A stretch of DNA of 9,995 nucleotides from Candidatus Schekmanbacteria bacterium (GTDB lineage Bacteria; Schekmanbacteria; GWA2-38-11; J061): the NCBI GenBank assembly GCA_003695725.1, contig RFHX01000056.1:1-9995 (forward strand). Reading direction: 5' to 3'. Both the position numbers and the translations under genes were made by a program. Below are positions 7,355-9,995 of this stretch, piece after piece (the stretch's first letter is position 1; every line of letters starts with the position of its first letter). Below the pieces are notes generated by a model, which saw nothing but the letters and a program-made list of their open reading frames with translations, had not been told where the DNA came from and searched no databases.

Positions 7355-8364
7355 AATTCATCTCTATCGATCACCTTTTCTATAAATCCTTCCCGGTCAT
7401 CATAATAAGAACTGTCGCCGGAAATCGTTATTCTTCCTGACAACACTCGGCGCGCTGAATCATAAACCTCTTCACTACTCACTTCCTTTTTCCCTCTTAA
7501 TTTGGCGAGTGCCTGGGCTTGTTCATAAATCGAGAGCGTTGTTCGTACACTTGGAGGGTTTTCAAGGTCTTCATTATCTCTGGCGCGTCTCGATATCTCA
7601 GAAATTGCTTCGATCCTTTTTCTATCAATTTTAATTTCATCGATTTTGTTTCCATATCGTTCAACTATCTCTATCTCCTGCTCTCTTGTAGGATAACCAA
7701 CACGTACTCTCTCAAAACGGTCGCTCAATGTTTCTGATATTTTTTCCACGCCTGCATATTCTTCAGGATTTTCTGTCGCTATGACAAGCGTGTCGACTTT
7801 AACTTCGATATCAAACCCGCCTATTGTTGTAATCCCTTCTTCTAAAACCTGCAAAAGAGTATTTTGTGTCCTTTGAGGCACACGATTGAGCTCATCTATA
7901 AATAAGATTTTTCTGTTGGCTTTATGAATCTTTCCGGGAGTAAAAGACCTATAGTCGTGAATTCCATATTTCATAGCATTCACTGGGTCAATATCTCCTA
8001 TCAAATCCTCTGGTAGAAGTTCAGAAGAACCTTGAACGCGCACAAATCTTTTCTCTCCCTCGATTTCAATTTTCTTAATCTTTGACATTCTTGAACAATC
8101 TGGACAATTTGCTCTCTTAGGGTGGCAAACATATCTGCATCCTTCCACTGTTTTCATAGAAGGCAAAAGACGGGCAATTATCCTTGCCGCTGTCGTTTTC
8201 CCAACGCCGGGCGGACCTTCCAACAATAAATGTCTTCCCGCAATCAACACTGCAAGGATTGCTTCTTTAGTTTCTTCATCGCAATAAAAGCCCTCCAAAG
8301 GGTCTTCATTGTTTTTTAAACATTTTAAAATTTTTTTCCTAAGTTCGTCTTTTATATTTTTCAT
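7351..8364 (-). CDS. Magnesium-chelatase-I-like / MoxR-type AAA+ ATPase
   Basis: This is a 337-residue AAA+ ATPase. Counting from the chosen start, it shows Walker A GPPGVGKT (50-57), Walker B ILFIDE (153-158), sensor 1 ATEN (196-199), the arginine finger in SDRF (Arg216) and the sensor 2 arginine in PSVRTT (Arg274). A four-cysteine element, C-x3-C-x6-C-x2-C at 76-90, follows the Walker A helix. ChlI/BchI-type chelatase subunits have a comparable GCPxNCDP...C..C stretch, so this protein sits closer to them than to plain MoxR. PEDLIGDIDP (118-127) is also typical of the superfamily. Such ATPases act as hexameric rings with a VWA partner, and that partner is the next gene (4-bp ATGA overlap). 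No porphyrin-pathway gene is nearby, so a role in chlorophyll or cobalamin synthesis is not supported. The ATG at 8362-8364 is preferred over a TTG at 8373 because GAGTGA lies at a usable distance before it. Confidence 0.92.
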   Translation of the reverse strand: MKNIKDELRKKILKCLKNNEDPLEGFYCDEETKEAILAVLIAGRHLLLEGPPGVGKTTAARIIARLLPSMKTVEGCRYVCHPKRANCPDCSRMSKIKKIEIEGEKRFVRVQGSSELLPEDLIGDIDPVNAMKYGIHDYRSFTPGKIHKANRKILFIDELNRVPQRTQNTLLQVLEEGITTIGGFDIEVKVDTLVIATENPEEYAGVEKISETLSDRFERVRVGYPTREQEIEIVERYGNKIDEIKIDRKRIEAISEISRRARDNEDLENPPSVRTTLSIYEQAQALAKLRGKKEVSSEEVYDSARRVLSGRITISGDSSYYDDREGFIEKVIDRDEL

Positions 8365-8373
8365 TTTTATCAA

Positions 8374-8595
8374 TCACTCAAAACATCCAAGTTGACAGTT
8401 TGAAATCTTGATTTCCAATTCATTCAAAGCTTCTCCGATTCTGCTTATAGGTACATTCTCTTCTCTTGCCAAGGCAAAGGCTTCTGCACATTTTAATTTG
8501 CCATCTTTGGCTTTAGCTCTTACTTTAGACTCAATCTTTGAAGCAAATGCCTTGACTTCAGGATCATCACTTTTTTTCCATTCCAGTTTTGTCAT
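8374..8595 (-). CDS. Small conserved-looking protein with C-terminal NCQLGCF motif
   Basis: This is a 73-residue, lysine-rich soluble protein that I cannot assign to a named function. The first 30 residues are charged and probably helical. Residues 33-60 (KLKCAEAFALAREENV, then ISRIGEALNEL) read like a compact helix-turn-helix fold. The tail EIKISNCQLGCF carries two of the three cysteines (Cys36, Cys67, Cys71). I recall similar short proteins with a C-terminal CQLG-type ending in anaerobic bacteria and archaea, but cannot cite a family. The start is the ATG at 8593-8595, set by a perfect GGAGG eight bases upstream. That ribosome site and the first codons lie inside the end of the PPIase gene (29-bp overlap). 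It ends 9 bp before the ATPase start, so it is co-expressed with the ATPase/VWA pair. A metal-binding or DNA-binding accessory is possible. Confidence 0.82.
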   Translation of the reverse strand: MTKLEWKKSDDPEVKAFASKIESKVRAKAKDGKLKCAEAFALAREENVPISRIGEALNELEIKISNCQLGCFE

Positions 8596-9589
8596 TTTCA
8601 GGACCTCCAAAATCGATATTTATTTCTATTTTTGCAACTTTTTGAAGTTCAGCCAATTTATCTCCAATAATTTTATTTTTCTTTTCATCTGTCAAATCAT
8701 TCAAAATCTTTTCTTTCGAGCCTTCGAGTGTCGCCTTGACAGCAGGCTTTCTGTCAACAAGCTTAATGATGTGATATCCAAAACGAGTTTTGACAGGTTT
8801 GCTTATTTCTCCCTTCTTCATAGAGAATGCTGCATCCTCAAATGTCTTGTCCATAACGCCTCTGGGAAAATAATTTAAGTCCCCCTTATTTTGTTTTGCT
8901 GAAGGGTCAATGGAAAATTTAAATGCCAATTCTGAAAAATCCTCGCCTGCTTTCACTTTTTTCCTAATGTCTTCTGCTTCTTTTTCTGTCTTGAGAAGGA
9001 TGTGGCTTGCCCTAATCATCTCTGGTTGGTCGTATTTCGAGTGATTTTTCTCAAAGTATTCTGCTACTTCCTTATCATCTACTTTTACATCTTTCAATAA
9101 ACTATCCAAATATTTTCTAATCATCATCTGCTTTGAAATATCCTGCTTTATATATGCTTCATCAAACCCCATCTCCTTCTTAAAATTTTCAAATCCTTCA
9201 GTGCCAAATCTCTCCTTAATATGTTTTAACTGCTCATCTACTTCAGCATTATCCACTTTGATACCTGCTTTTTTTGCGGCATCGAGAATAAGAAGGCGCT
9301 GTACCATATCTTGGCTTAGTTTTTGCTTTATCTGAGATATGAACCTTTTTGCATCTTCGCTTTGAGGATTAAACTCTCTTCCAAATCTCTTATACTGAGC
9401 CGCCAAAGCAGAAATTTCTCTTTGTAGCACAGAATCAAATTCTTTCTCACTTATTGTCTCATTGTTGACACGTATAGCTGGTTTCTCTTTTTCTGATGAG
9501 GATTTACTGCAGGCAGTAAAACTTCCTGCAACAAGAAAAAAAGAAATTAAAACTAAAATTACATTCAATTTTGCGCTATGGACTTTCAT
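8567..9589 (-). CDS. SurA/PrsA-like parvulin peptidyl-prolyl isomerase, lipoprotein
   Basis: This is a 340-residue periplasmic foldase. Residues 1-26 are a signal peptide with a hydrophobic VILVLISFFLVAGSF core; FTAC at 24-27 is an acceptable lipobox, giving lipidated Cys27. A SurA_N-type helical chaperone region runs from about 38 to 185 (VNNETISEKEFDSVL, then helices rich in Lys and Glu). The parvulin domain covers about 190-281: MIRASHILLK, DFSELAFKFSIDPSAKQNKGD, FPRGVMDKTFEDAAFSM, and FGYHIIKLVDR with the conserved histidine. A helical tail follows. Parvulins of this layout speed proline isomerisation and hold outer-membrane or exported proteins. The ATG at 9587-9589 has GAGGAG seven bases upstream; extending the frame to 9631 would put unconserved residues before the signal peptide. 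It is the first gene of the operon with the small protein and the AAA+/VWA pair. Whether it serves them or is simply co-transcribed is unknown. Confidence 0.93.
   Translation of the reverse strand: MKVHSAKLNVILVLISFFLVAGSFTACSKSSSEKEKPAIRVNNETISEKEFDSVLQREISALAAQYKRFGREFNPQSEDAKRFISQIKQKLSQDMVQRLLILDAAKKAGIKVDNAEVDEQLKHIKERFGTEGFENFKKEMGFDEAYIKQDISKQMMIRKYLDSLLKDVKVDDKEVAEYFEKNHSKYDQPEMIRASHILLKTEKEAEDIRKKVKAGEDFSELAFKFSIDPSAKQNKGDLNYFPRGVMDKTFEDAAFSMKKGEISKPVKTRFGYHIIKLVDRKPAVKATLEGSKEKILNDLTDEKKNKIIGDKLAELQKVAKIEINIDFGGPENDKTGMEKK
8604..8608 (-). promoter_or_regulatory. Ribosome binding site GGAGG that fixes the small-gene start
   Basis: GGAGG on the minus strand lies eight bases before the ATG at 8595 and inside the 3' end of the PPIase gene. 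It rules out the in-frame upstream TTG at 8608-8610, which overlaps the site itself. Confidence 0.8.
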
Positions 9590-9685
9590 CTCAAATCTCC
9601 TCAAAAAAATAATTGTTCTCTCTAAATACATCTACCGCTTCATTACATAGCAGTAGTCGTAACTAAAATAAATCTTACAAGGAAG

Positions 9686-9714
9686 AAAATAGTTTATTAA
9701 CAATGTTAAGTCAA
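9686..9714 (-). promoter_or_regulatory. Candidate promoter of the PPIase-AAA-VWA operon with palindrome in spacer
   Basis: On the minus strand TTGACT (9714-9709) is separated by exactly 17 bases from TATTTT (9691-9686). The spacer contains the palindrome TTAACATTGTTAA (9709-9697), with 5-bp arms and a 3-base centre, which touches the -35 box. A regulator bound there would block polymerase, so it is a candidate operator. The leader to the PPIase ATG would be about 90 bases. Confidence 0.5.
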
Positions 9715-9720
9715 ACAATA

Positions 9721-9748
9721 AAAAAAGAGCCCCTACAAAGGGGCTCTT
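9721..9748 (-). terminator. Intrinsic terminator for the OmpA-family gene
   Basis: Nine-base arms AAGAGCCCC (9725-9733) and GGGGCTCTT (9740-9748) pair perfectly around a six-base loop. Read on the minus strand, the GC-rich stem is followed by a T6 run (9726-9721). It lies 25 bases after the stop of the OmpA-family gene and just ahead of the PPIase operon promoter, so it insulates the two units. The plus-strand side is also T-rich, but no gene is read that way. Confidence 0.92.
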
Positions 9749-9773
9749 CCTATTCTTTTTCTTCAAACCAAAA

Positions 9774-9995
9774 TTATTTCTTTATTAGATGAAGCTCAGT
9801 AACGACCCTTCTATTTTTTGCTCGCCCTTCCCTTGTCTTATTGTCCGCTACAGGTTCACTTTCACCTTTCCCTATTGCTTCAATTATGGAAGCATCAACA
9901 CCCTTTTCGACATAATAATTCTTTACGGCCTCAGCGCGCTTTTCTGAGAGTTTCTGATTATACTTCTCGCTTCCGATGCTGTCTGTATGTCCAAT
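9774..9995 (-). CDS. OmpA/Pal-family C-terminal domain protein (partial, 5' end outside window)
   Basis: The last 73 codons of a minus-strand gene enter from the right edge and stop with TAA at 9774-9776. The translation is the C-terminal half of an OmpA-like peptidoglycan-binding domain. It begins at the conserved IGHTDSIGS, continues KYNQKLSEKRAEAVKNYY, then GKGESEPVADN, and ends GRAKNRRVVTELHL. The Asp of GHTD and the Arg of LSEKRA are the residues that hold diaminopimelate in this family. This domain anchors outer-membrane proteins, Pal or motor stator proteins to the cell wall. The missing N-terminus decides which, so no gene symbol is given. The terminator at 9721-9748 serves it. Confidence 0.95.
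   Translation of the reverse strand: MGHTDSIGSEKYNQKLSEKRAEAVKNYYVEKGVDASIIEAIGKGESEPVADNKTREGRAKNRRVVTELHLIKK

Noticed and set aside
7351-8364. Assignment of the AAA+/VWA pair as magnesium or cobalt chelatase for tetrapyrrole synthesis
   Set aside because: The ATPase resembles ChlI, but the VWA protein lacks an AAA+ half, no H/CobN-type large subunit or pigment gene is present, and the context is foldase and envelope genes.
9590-9631. N-terminal extension of the PPIase to 9631
   Set aside because: It would place 14 residues before a normal signal peptide and would read through the GAGGAG ribosome site of the ATG at 9589.

Overview
The window is AT-rich bacterial DNA, densely packed with genes on the minus strand. 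The cell is Gram-negative type: it encodes a BamD-like outer-membrane assembly lipoprotein, a periplasmic SurA/PrsA-like lipoprotein foldase and an OmpA-type peptidoglycan-binding domain. The lineage cannot be fixed from this sequence. The gene mix would fit a deltaproteobacterial, Nitrospirota-like or candidate-phylum genome, but that is inference only. TAA, TAG and TGA all end recognisable genes here.

Layout, left to right. A single plus-strand TetR-type regulator (127-750, TTG start) converges on a minus-strand block read right to left: mtnP-like phosphorylase (4088-3231), trpB (3181-1979), yraN (1986-1591) and a bamD-like gene (1579-776). The last three are nearly contiguous or overlapping, so this is probably one transcript starting just upstream of mtnP, where a consensus TTGACA box lies. 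trpB has no trpA beside it. A 380-bp gap (4089-4468) holds the mtnP promoter region and a nested inverted repeat.

A second minus-strand block, also read right to left, starts at a good candidate promoter near 9700. It contains a lipoprotein peptidyl-prolyl isomerase (9589-8567), a 73-residue cysteine-containing protein (8595-8374), a magnesium-chelatase-I-like AAA+ ATPase (8364-7351) and a 961-residue protein with a C-terminal von Willebrand A domain (7354-4469). Junctions are a 29-bp overlap, a 9-bp gap and a 4-bp ATGA overlap, so these genes are almost certainly co-expressed. The AAA+/VWA pair has the architecture of chelatase or MoxR-type systems, in which an ATPase ring and a MIDAS-bearing partner remodel or metallate a client. 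The large N-terminal part of the VWA protein is not recognisable to me, and the client is unknown. This is the most interesting part of the window.

At the right edge a strong terminator (9721-9748) closes a gene cut off by the window end, which encodes the C-terminus of an OmpA/Pal-family protein.
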